Shown: in pieces, positions 11,930 through 22,400 of the stretch
How the letters are laid out: every line of letters starts with the position of its first letter
How positions within the stretch are numbered: position 1 is the first letter of the stretch
DNA from: Chalara sp. BL73
Lineage: Eukaryota > Ascomycota > Leotiomycetes > Helotiales
NCBI GenBank assembly: GCA_918026815.1
Contig: CAKJVC010000087.1
Span: 1 to 64,000, forward strand
Length of the DNA stretch: 64,000 bases
Direction of reading: 5' to 3'
The notes under the pieces: model-generated
Databases searched by the model: none
Told to the model about the DNA's origin: nothing
What the model saw: only the letters and a program-made list of their open reading frames with translations
Program-made: the position numbers and the translations under genes

Positions 11930-12421
11930 CTAACCATCGAGCATGTCAACAACCTTGGCAGGCATCTTGGTGAGAGTGACGGAATTAGGACCAGTGATTT
12001 TAGCCACACCCTGCTTGGCCTGCTGGGCTTTGATATCTGGGCGAGCGTTCCAGGTCTTGACAGCGGTCATGCACACCGGAGGAAGACCATCAATGTTGAC
12101 GATCTGTCCTGGCAGCTTTTGAACCTTTGGCTTCTTGGATTTGAGTTGAGATGCGCAGTTCTTGAAGTGTGGTGTGACGGTGTCCTTGTTCTTCTTGACT
12201 CCACTGGTTTGGCTCTTCTTGGGCTCGTTAGTAGCAGGCTTGGCTGGCTTCTCCTTTGCGGGATCGCGGGTGTAGAGATCGAATGTGTCGCGGGCCTCGA
12301 AAATCTGGTCACGGCCGGCGAGAGCACCACCAACAACGTTTGCTGCAACCATTGCCAATGGCGCGGCGGTGATGGTGGAGACCAAGGTAGCAGTAGCGAC
12401 GATGTAGGTGAATGAAACCAT
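11930..12421 (-). CDS. Small secreted protein of unknown function
   Basis: A 163-residue product. I chose the ATG at 12421 because the following residues (MVSFTYIVATATLVSTITAA) form a textbook signal peptide, whereas the longer frame upstream to 12583 is Asn/Ser-rich and looks untranslated. The mature protein is lysine- and proline-rich (RDPAKEKPAKPATNEPKK), with two cysteines (NCASQL and PPVCMTAVK) that could pair, and no transmembrane segment. No family is recognised. A secreted, short, lineage-restricted protein in a decayed accessory region could be effector-like, but nothing in the sequence proves that. A TATA-like stretch (CTATATA) lies about 150 nt upstream. Confidence 0.7.
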   Translation of the reverse strand: MVSFTYIVATATLVSTITAAPLAMVAANVVGGALAGRDQIFEARDTFDLYTRDPAKEKPAKPATNEPKKSQTSGVKKNKDTVTPHFKNCASQLKSKKPKVQKLPGQIVNIDGLPPVCMTAVKTWNARPDIKAQQAKQGVAKITGPNSVTLTKMPAKVVDMLDG

Positions 12422-13410
12422 TTTTGCGATTTTGATTTGGTTGAAGAAAGAGAAAATTGGAAGGCTTGAAGATGAAGAGAGACGTTGAAAGTGTTGTTGA
12501 TTGTTGTTGTAGTGGATGTTGTTGTTGATGATGAGAATGATGTTCACAGAGTCGAATTTCAAGCTGCCTATATACTTTTTCATCCATTATCCAGAGCATG
12601 AGATGTCCTAGAATAGAGAGGATCAGAGGCTGCTGTCTTCATGAGGAGGAGGCTCAACGATCCTCAACAGATAATTACGCACAAGACACGCTTTCCGGCA
12701 CTTGCTTACAGAGATCCTTTAGTCGAGACTCAAAAACACCATGTAAAGGTTAGGCTAATTGTGCTGAGTAGTTTGGGGCCGGAGAAGGAGTGGAGGAGCG
12801 ACTGAAACGAAAGCCGTAAGCTTGGCATATCTATCTATACCGAGTAGATCTGGGATACAGAAGATATGCTAAAGGTCACGCCGGTGTTATTTGCTATAAA
12901 CTGTGAGGAATGCGGGGCTGAAGATCGTTGGATGAAGCTAGCCTGACATATGGTTAAGCTTAAGCCCCGTCATGGTGCCACCAGGATTCTCGCCCCGTCA
13001 TCTTTAATCAACCTTAACGCCGATCATGCAAGACATAAGATCGTTCGTATTTCAGGTACTGGGTGGCAATTGTAATAAATCTTAGGTCACGTGATGAGGC
13101 TGTACCAAATCCTGGTGAGTCTACACGCAAGATCAAGTATGATAGGCTTATGAACGCATGGGAGCATGCTCGTAAATATCAGGATACGCGGGAAATCCTG
13201 TATCAATGTCAGCTAGGACTAATTACCCCGATTTACGAAGCAAATGAGCTCAGCCTGCGCATAAAAGGTGTTCTAACGTACGCTCAATGCTCAGTCCCAT
13301 GAGCTGTAAGATTCAGTTGTTCTCGATTCATAGTCTCTGGTCAGTCCTATCTTAGTACTTCATGTAGAATTAGCTGGAGATATCTGTAGCTCTCTACTAT
13401 GGGATGCGAG
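12422..13410. other. Intergenic; one orphan short frame
   Basis: 5' region of the secreted-protein gene. A 79-codon plus-strand frame at 13063-13302 (starts MAIVINLRSRDEAVP) has no recognised domain and no clear promoter or splice context; I do not call it a gene. Confidence 0.45.
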
Positions 13411-13493
13411 GACAGGTTGCGACAGCAGCGCATTGATTGCTCTCCGGCACTATTTTTCAGAGAGTAATCAATGCGCTGCCGTCACAGCCTGTC
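13411..13493. repeat. Imperfect palindrome, 33-bp arms, 17-bp loop
   Basis: Arm 13411-13443 (starts GACAGGTTGCGACAGC) is the reverse complement of 13461-13493 (ends GTCACAGCCTGTC) except at four positions. All four differences are transitions, and on either strand half of them are G:U pairs in RNA. The loop is CCGGCACTATTTTTCAG. This could be an RNA hairpin, a MITE core or a cruciform. No flanking gene explains it. Confidence 0.85.
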
Positions 13494-16490
13494 CGTCCGA
13501 CAGGATGCACTGCTGCGGTTGAAACCGGCTATTAAAAGCTTAGAAGCAAAGGATGAGGCTTAGGGGTATAATGTGTGGCAAGCTGAATGAGTCTTTGCCT
13601 GAGGCTCCAACAATGCAATGTGGCTGAGCCACAACGATGAGGAACATCATCAGTCTCCTTGATGGCTCTAATGCAGCAATGAAAATACAACGAGGCACCC
13701 GAGTCGTTCTCAATTGCCAATTTTAAGATGCGCATGTTCTGATATTTCTTTTACAATCGAGTGCTAGTCCTGAGCGAAAAATGTAAATCATGTTGAAGAT
13801 GACTGTCCAAACAGCTCCAAAATCTGATAAATACGGCTATTCCAGAGGCTTATAAAATGACCGATGGAGCTGTGTTCGATGGAACTTGGATTGGATATCA
13901 TTTGGCTCAATTATAAGCACATTCAATGATCCAGATAAAATGGAAGCGCTACTTGCTAATGTAATAGAGGCCTCAACAGTCATGCTACAAGCACATGGTT
14001 TTTGAACAAAACCTCCATGCATTTTCCGGTTTACTTCAAATTGGCAGTGTATTCCTCCTACGAATATCCAATATAACCGCATTGTAATCAAGGGAAGCCC
14101 TATTAGCTGTATGTCCGCCGAATGCTTCTAATTGCCATCGATTTGCTACGACACATCAGTACTACTTGCTGCCAGATCAACACCTACATAATCATGCCAT
14201 ACTCACCAATTCTATATAGCTAAAGATATAATGAAGGGTCCAAATCATGTGAGAATGCCTCTAGTAATCAGTAGGTATAGCCATTCGGCAAAAGCTTTTC
14301 GAACATGTCAAAAACCCAACGGCTTGATATAAGAATATAAGACCGCGTCCAGCTTCTTTTCGCAAGACTCCAGAAATAGTCACTGGCAGCACGGCGAACG
14401 CAATCTTTTCGCAAATATTTACTTTTTCGGCTGAAAATCTACAGAAGTTTTAGTTTCTGTTCTAGTGTGTTGACCACGCAAAGTTGAAAGGAGCTTGGTG
14501 GTCGCGGTTGCATAGATCCAGGCGCCTTAACAAAGCCTTTCATTTACGAATAGCTTTTAATTTGAGCATTTCTTCGTGTATAGTTCGTCCACTGCGTTCA
14601 CAGCCAAGGCTGTATTCCGTCCTACGTATTATCTGCAGACTCACAACTCTCGCCCCATCCAACTAATATGCTAGTTCTTGCCTACTATTATTCATAGCCT
14701 TCCACATTTCGAGAAAAAAAAGCAGCAATGGTGAATGAGGCTTGTCCACTGATTGTCGCGACGGTGGATTGAGATTGCACAACAGAAGTTATGTTCCGCA
14801 AGATTTGATGGTTATGCGAGATCCGTTTCGCGTGTTGACGATGAAATTGAACATGGCTGAGCGGTTATATAAGTCTCCAAATCTCCTGGTGGATGGTGCT
14901 TACCCTGCATCGGGTTATTCTCGAGCAAAGCACTCCTTGCGTCCTCGCTTGCACTTCCACAGTTTAAAGGAGCTTATTCTTGAAAATATTCTCAGGGCTG
15001 ACCAACAAGATCTGAGACAGCTCTCGGAGCTAGACAGTCGCCTTGGTACCAAATCTACAGTGGATACTTTCTCCATGCAGTTTTAGGGTCTGGCGAAGAG
15101 CGCAGGTATGAAGGTGACATTATGCTACTCGCATTTGACTCGATCGAACGGCGCAGACAAGAGACTAATCTCATAGTGGTTTTATCAATTGGTTGAGCTT
15201 ATATTCAGTAAGCAACCGGTTTTTAGGACTTTCCTGTGTTCTGGATGTCCTATGGAGAAGAGCAATGAAGAGCGGCACAAGAAAGCATAGGAATCTAGCA
15301 CCACCAGCCAAATTATTAGTCGCCAAGTTACTCACTCACAAGCCGTCCTAACCACCTCAACCTAACTCCAAACTCTCAAAGCGCCATCCCAAAGCCTCTA
15401 CAGATACCTAACTATCAACCCACCAGACCCACGACACCCCAACGCCGCTTCCAAACTCCGTTCAAATCCTCCAACCCCTTTCTCCACCTCGCCTAACAAT
15501 CCCGGACCCTCTCTCAAGTCCCAGATCTCCGGGTGATTCCGAGCGGATTCCTACATCAGCACTACATCAGCAAAACATCACGTCTCTACCATTTTCATCC
15601 ATGACCCTTTTTTATCTCCTCTCCTCCGAATCCTCAAAGCTTGATGCTGGAGATCACAAAAAGCTTGGATATACCGCCCCTTTCACGTCATGAGCGGGCA
15701 GGCAAACACGGGCCTGCTTTCATGGCCTGCACATGCAATTTTAAAAGAATAAGATTTTTGAACTTCGGATTATGGGGATGAAGGTTTGTATTTTTATTTG
15801 TCTCTTTCTTGCCCCATTTATCTACTCCTCCTCGATCCGTTGACTTGATAGATTTCATTGATCTCATATTTTCGACTTCTTCCAGAAGAAACAGAAATGA
15901 TCAGAACACAAATTGGATCTTGTGATCGACGTTCTGTACGTGAAGAGCGAGGTTGTTGATGTGCTTAAAGTGGAGCCGCATATGGGGAAGATTGTTGAGA
16001 TCTGAGATCAGGATGAAAATGGGATGAGATCGATAGAACTCGGATGTAGATTCAGTATGAAAACTAGGCACAGGTTAGTATGAATGTTAATAAGCAATTG
16101 AGACAGGTGGTTTGTTTATTTCGATAGCTTGTTGTAGCTGGCAATAGCTACAGCTCTACCTTCGTGAACCTGAAATTCAAGGCTGCCGTGGAGGAAGAGA
16201 TCTACACGTGACACACATACAGATATACATATACAGAACGCCATCATACAAACGTCTTAAACATAATACATTATCTCGTTCATATAATACATGCCGGTGA
16301 CGGCGACCTGGTCTTTACGGTTATTCCTTATAGTGCGATGCAAAAATTCTATCAACATGCAAATCTCCATGAAAAAGTTTCCCCTCCCTCCCCCATGAAT
16401 GTAAATAATGCCAAATTTTCTTCTCCAAACCAAACTCCAATCTGTAGATGTAGCTATCTATATATACTTTGTGCATAGATCTTTCTGTTT
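13494..16490. other. Long intergenic stretch, possible F-box/LRR remnant
   Basis: No convincing gene in about 3 kb. The plus-strand frame 14742-15086 ends with LHFHSLKELILENILR, which resembles the leucine-rich segments of fungal F-box proteins, but there is no F-box and the frame closes soon after. The C-rich stretch around 15350-15500 and the AT-rich stretch around 16080-16450 show nothing coding. The latter is the 3' flank of URA2. Confidence 0.4.
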
Positions 16491-19400
16491 CTATGGAGCC
16501 ATGACCAGAGCCAATAGCGCCATGCGACAGTACAAGCCATATTTCATCTTCAGTTCGTTAGCAACAAGTTTTTAGCCACGGGAAGGTAGAAAAACAAACC
16601 TGTCTAAAATATGCAGCTCGCTGATCAAAGTCGACTTCTGTATCAATCTCGTTGTTGCGAGGCAGAGGGTGCATAACCACCATATGCGCTTTTGCCGCTT
16701 TCAGCGTCTTATTGTTCACGATGAAGCTATCCTTCAACCTCTCATATTCCGCCAGATCCTCAAATCGTTCCTTTTGCACGCGTGTACAATATAGAACATC
16801 GGAACGAGCGACAATCTCTGGAGTCAGCTCTGAAGAGATGGTGAGCCTTGCACCGGGTCTGGATTTAATAAGGGAGATGATCTCGTCGGGGAGTGACAGG
16901 AAAGAAGGCGAGACGAGCTGGATCTCAACGTCGTAGTATTGGAGGAGTTTGACAAGAGAGTGTACTGTACGGCCGTAGCGCAGGTCGCCGACAAATGTTA
17001 TGGTCAGACCCGTCACAGTGCCGAGTTCCTCTCGGATGGTGAAGAGGTCTAAAAATGCCTGCGTAGGGTGTTCCTTGCTACCGTTTCCGCCATTGATAAT
17101 TGGTACAGGGGAGTACTTGGCGGCAGTGTCAGCGCTGGACTCGTCTGGGTGCCGGAGGACGACAGCGTCGCCGTAGCAGGCAAGTGTGCGAATCGAGTCG
17201 GCTAGTGTCTCGCCCTTCACGGTCGAGGAATGCGAGGTAGCGATTGCGACTGTGCGGCCGCCGAGGCGTTGCATGGCAGCATCGAAGGAGGCGGAGGTTC
17301 TTGTCGATGGCTCATAGAACATTGTGCAGAGCAACCTCCCTTGTAGTATCGATAGAACGCCCTCGCGCTGAACACCAAGACGCATTTCTTGGGCGACGGT
17401 AAATAGATGGTGCAGGTCCTGTCGCGTGAACTGATTTACGGACAGAATGTGATGATTCTTGAAAGGAGAACTGCCAAGAAGGGTCTGAAGCGATGGCGAG
17501 ATAGTTGGTTGCGGGTATAACGGAGTGGATTCCTGAGAGAGAAGAGAGCGCTTTGGCCCTTCGGGGACGGCGCTTTCAAGAAGCCGCCCACGGGAGGAGG
17601 GTCGAATAGAATAGTCTACTGAGCTGAAACGATCCCGGGCAGAAACCTCAGGACTAGGCAGGATGCGTGGAGACCCCATTGCTTTGATAGCAGGTGACAT
17701 AGGTGTGGCGAGATGGGAGTCGATAAGATGGGAGGACATGTCTTTGCCATCAAGGATATCTGGGAGTGGTTGGCCGTCTAAGCAGGTTGTCTTGCCTTGG
17801 AAGATAACTCGTTGCACTGCGCCACGCATGAGCTTTCCTGCGATTGGAGACCAGGTCGGGGAAGCTGAGAGGGTGTAAGGACGATCTATTTCAACCTCGA
17901 CTGATGCTCCGACCTGGTCATGAAGCTCAAAGATCTCCTTTGGATTGTCGTGCAGACGGAGCTTGATATCCTCAATAGTCAATCTACCGTCGGCTACTGA
18001 AGAGAAGAGCAGTGGTAATGTATCAGCAATACCAACAGCAGGATTAGGCGTTTGCTTCGCAATGTGGGCAAGCTGGTACGGCAGACTTCCAACCGAGAAG
18101 ATATCGATGGTCTCTAATTGTTCCCAGAGTGCAATCTGATCTGCGGCTGTGGGCAAGACCTTGGCTTCTGGAAAATCATCCTGAGAAAGGAACAAAGAAT
18201 AAACGGAGACATCGCAAGTGACCTTCAAACCTTTTTGCTTAGCTAGCGAAATCAACTTAATATCATCCCTGGTTGTTACGTTGGTGACATGGATTCTTCT
18301 GTTATGTAGGCTGGCTAACAGGAGAATAGAAGCAAGATCGGTCATCTTAGCATCAGTCACTATGGGCTTGAAGTTGGGCCATGCCTCAAAATGCGCTGTT
18401 ACAGCAGCCACCTTGCTGATGTTGTCCGAAAGATGGTTGAATGGGATGAATAGTGATCCAACCTCACCGGTCAATTGGCTGATTTGATCAGCATTCTCAG
18501 AAGTTGCCGCAACAGAAAAGTTGTAGTCGCAATTCGCACCACGTTTGCTATTAGCCTGAGCGGCTTTGAGCGCGCGAGTATCAGTTAGAGAGCCATCAAG
18601 TCCAAGAGGCATTACCCGGATCATGGTGAAACCAGCAGCAATGGATGCGTTGGTCACTATCTGGAAATCTTGGCTTCCTCTTGTAGCAACACCGGGCACA
18701 AATGCTGAAATGTTGATCAAACCAGGCAAGACCACGGTTCGATGGCTTGTATGTGCGTCAATACTGCTTATCTCAAGATCAAAGTGGCGAACGATTGCCT
18801 CGATAAGGATCTTTGCGTTTTTGACGTTGGTGACTAATGGTGTTTGGTAGTCAACAGCCATTCTTCGGGACTGATATCCTTTACTGAGGAAGTTTGCTGG
18901 CCGCCTGAAGCGATTGCTGGATGGCAGATTAATATATAGATCGATAAGATTGTTTGCCAAGTGCTGGGTTAACGAAAACTCAGACCTCTGGTCATCTTCT
19001 TCAGAGCCAAGAATTTCGAGAAACTGAATGGGGATTCCATGTAGATCCTTATAGTAATCAGCCGTACCAGAAGTTCCAAAAAGCTTATATCCTAGCTTAT
19101 GCAGCTGTTTAACAGATGGAAGCATTTCCAGCTTGTCGCTTTGTTTACCAAAAGAAAGCAAAATGTTTCGCTTTGGTAGCTTAAAGCCAGTGGAGATCAC
19201 GGCCTTCAGGTATGCTTCGTACTTGTTGGCACCGAAACATGCGACCTCGCCAGTAGAGGCCATTTCAACACCAGTAATAGGATCAGCCCCAGCCAAACGG
19301 GAGAAACTGAACTGTGGAGCCTTGACACCGACACAGTTTGGTGGTAATTCTGGCTGAGGATACTTCGTAAATGGGACTCCCATGATGGCTTTAGTAGCCA

Positions 19401-22400
19401 TTTCAATGAGGTCAACCCCCATAACTTTAGACACAAAAGGGAAGGACCGTGACGCGCGCACATTACACTCGATGACCTTGATCTCGTTGTCCTTCGCGAT
19501 GAACTGGATGTTGTACGGTCCGGTGATATTTAGGGCTTGCCCAATCTTACGAGTAGCTTCTTCGATTCTTTTAATAGTGGTTTCTTCAAGATCCTGGGGT
19601 GGAAGAATTAAGGTTGCATCACCAGAGTGTACACCCGCATTTTCAACATGCTCTGAGATGAAGTGCCCAACCATCTTCCCGTTCAAGGCTACGGCGTCCA
19701 TCTCAATTTCCTTAGCATTCTCGATGTATTTCGTGATAACTACTGGATGCTCACGAGATACTTCAGCTGCTTGTTGCAAGTAAGAGTGAAGATCAGGCTC
19801 GGAGTAGACAGTATTCATGGCAGCACCAGACAAAACGTAAGAGGGCCGAACAAGCACAGGATATGTCACTTTGTTACAGAATTCTTTCGCCTCTTCAAAG
19901 CTGGTCAGCTCCTTCCATGTTGGCTGATCGACATCGATATTGTCAAGCATACGAGAGAACTTGTATCTATTTTCGGCAGTGTCAATCATTTCTGGCGAGG
20001 TACCAAGAATCCGAACATTAAGGCGATGAAGTGGCAGAGCGATGTTGTTAGGAGTCTGACCACCCATAGCCATTAGGACACCGCTTGAAGATTCAAGCTG
20101 GTAAATATCAAGTACTGTCTCTAGATTGATATTCTCAAAGTATAGTCGATCAGCTTCGTCGTAGTCCGTACTCACAGTCTCAGGGTTGTAATTGACCATG
20201 ACAGTTTTGAATCCAGACTCTCGCAAAGTTCTGATTGCACGAACCGAGCACCAGTCAAACTCTACCGAAGAACCAATGCGGTAGACTCCTGAACCTAGAA
20301 CCATGACCTAAATGAACGAATTAGTAAGAGTAAGATTGTTGCAAACAGCAAAAAAAAAATATGAATCCAAGAGGCCCAAAAATCCAGGTTTGAAAACAGT
20401 GCCCTCCGTTGAGTTGAGAGCTCGACAGGACAGCCACTTTCCGGAGATGGCGTTCTTGCTTTAGGCGCCGATTCAAGCTGCCCCCTTGATCGAAAGCAAC
20501 GTTGTAGACTTTGCATTGATGGGGTTTGGTTGCAAGGTCTTCTGCCTTCGAAGGTGACTAGGTGTTGCGTTATGCCTATTCATGAGGCTTTTCTTTTGGA
20601 AAGCATCTTTTGCTGCGTACCCCCTCGCAAGTCCCCGTGTCTCCTCTGGGTCCTTGGCTCTGCGTTTTGCCAATTTCAAAGCACTCTCAGTGAGATAATC
20701 GTCACGGTTGACTTCTATCTGCCTATGATGGTAGCTAGAGTTGGCTTTAGCTATTGTGAGAGTGCGTTTCCCCTTTATGTCACGAGCGTGAGCTTCGGGC
20801 TGCTCAGCAGAAAGTTTGAAGTCCCCATTAAATCCTTCGTTCAAGCTGCAGCATGAGCAGCATCCGTTGCACTCAAGAGTGTTACGGTCCCAGAGACAAA
20901 TCTGAGCCATGCCAAAGTCTTTAGTGACTGTTTTCATAGCCTAGAATACATAAAAGAATGTAACTTCTAGGCCAAGAAATTGAAGGCAGACTGTAGGCTG
21001 CAACGAAGAATCAGGAATAGCTGTCCAGCAAAGTAGCCCTTGGCGCACTGTGATGTAGTCTTCTTTGAAAGCTACTTGGACGGACTGAGGAAGCAAAGCA
21101 TGTCGTCTATATTGGGAGAATCGAACCCGAACACCGTCTTGGACATCTGTTCCGCTACCGATATATGTCTTAGGTCGAGATCCAGGTTTCTCGAGCAAAA
21201 CAAGGTAGACAGTCCAAAGTTTATAATTATCCCTCAGACGAGTCCAAGTGATCAGGAACACAAGTTGGAGAATTAGTCTCAGCTTCGAATGCCATGCTTG
21301 TAGGCAGTTAGTACTGGTCACCGGTGCTATGAAAGCGTGGGTTCACTTACGTTAGTTGGTTCATACTTCGGTCGTGGGTCACGATGAAGGCAGTGCCGAG
21401 GACGTCGTAACAGAAGGCAGCTTCCAGAGCAACGAATAGAAGGCGAATTATAAACTTCCGAGGCGGGTAGAACAGGTATATAGCAGTATTATACAGCAGA
21501 CTCGATAGTATCTTCCAACAAACTCCTGAAGGGTCTAGAGTTCACAGGTGATAATGGCTTGAGCATGTTGCGGGTGCTCCAAGCATGCAATGGTGAGTAG
21601 GGTAGGTAGATGCATCCAGAGGGAAAGTCCGATCAGAGGGCACTCGCTTCGAGGAAGGTGGAAAGGCGGACCCACTTGGGTCACCCAAAAGAAAAGAACA
21701 TGAACTCACTCCGTGATCGTCAAACTTTACGTCGCTCTCAGAGCCGTTATACGTCATATAAAGATAGTTCGTATAAGCTGGAAACTCCGCCGCAACTGTG
21801 TCGATCTGCTTAACCACTGGCAAGATACCGTATTCAAGTCTCAGCCTTCGAACAGCCACTTCATTCGAATTCCAGAACCTAGCCAGTTGGCGATCGCAAA
21901 AGCCGAGCTGCTTAGCTTGTCTGAACAATGCAACCGGAATCGATTTTACATCGTAGTGAAGCATTTCTTTGACAAAGTCACTTAGGCCCTTTAGCCTGCT
22001 CAAGAACCATTTGTCAATTTTAGTCATCTCCCATATCTTGTCAACGGAATAGCCTGATGCCATGGCGTTGGCAATCGCAAATAGACGTTGGTCGGAAGGC
22101 GTTTGTAATTCATCATCGATGGACATGAGAGCTTTGGTATCATTAAGATTAGTGTCATTGAAGCCCATGTTATGGAAATCAATAGCACGAATGGCCTTTT
22201 GGATAGCTTCTTCAAACGTACGGCCAATGCTCATAACTTCTCCGACACTTTTCATGGAAGAGCCTAATTGAGTGGACACACGGGTGAACTTCTTTAGATC
22301 CCATCTTGGCATCTTTACGACGACATAATCAAGAGATGGTTCGAAGCAGGCTGATGTTTCCTTTGTGACTGAGTTCTTGATCTTGTTCAGTGGAATGTTA

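Noticed and set aside
12422..12583. N-terminal extension of the small secreted protein
   Set aside because: The extension is Asn/Ser-rich and would place the signal peptide inside the protein; it looks like 5' untranslated sequence.
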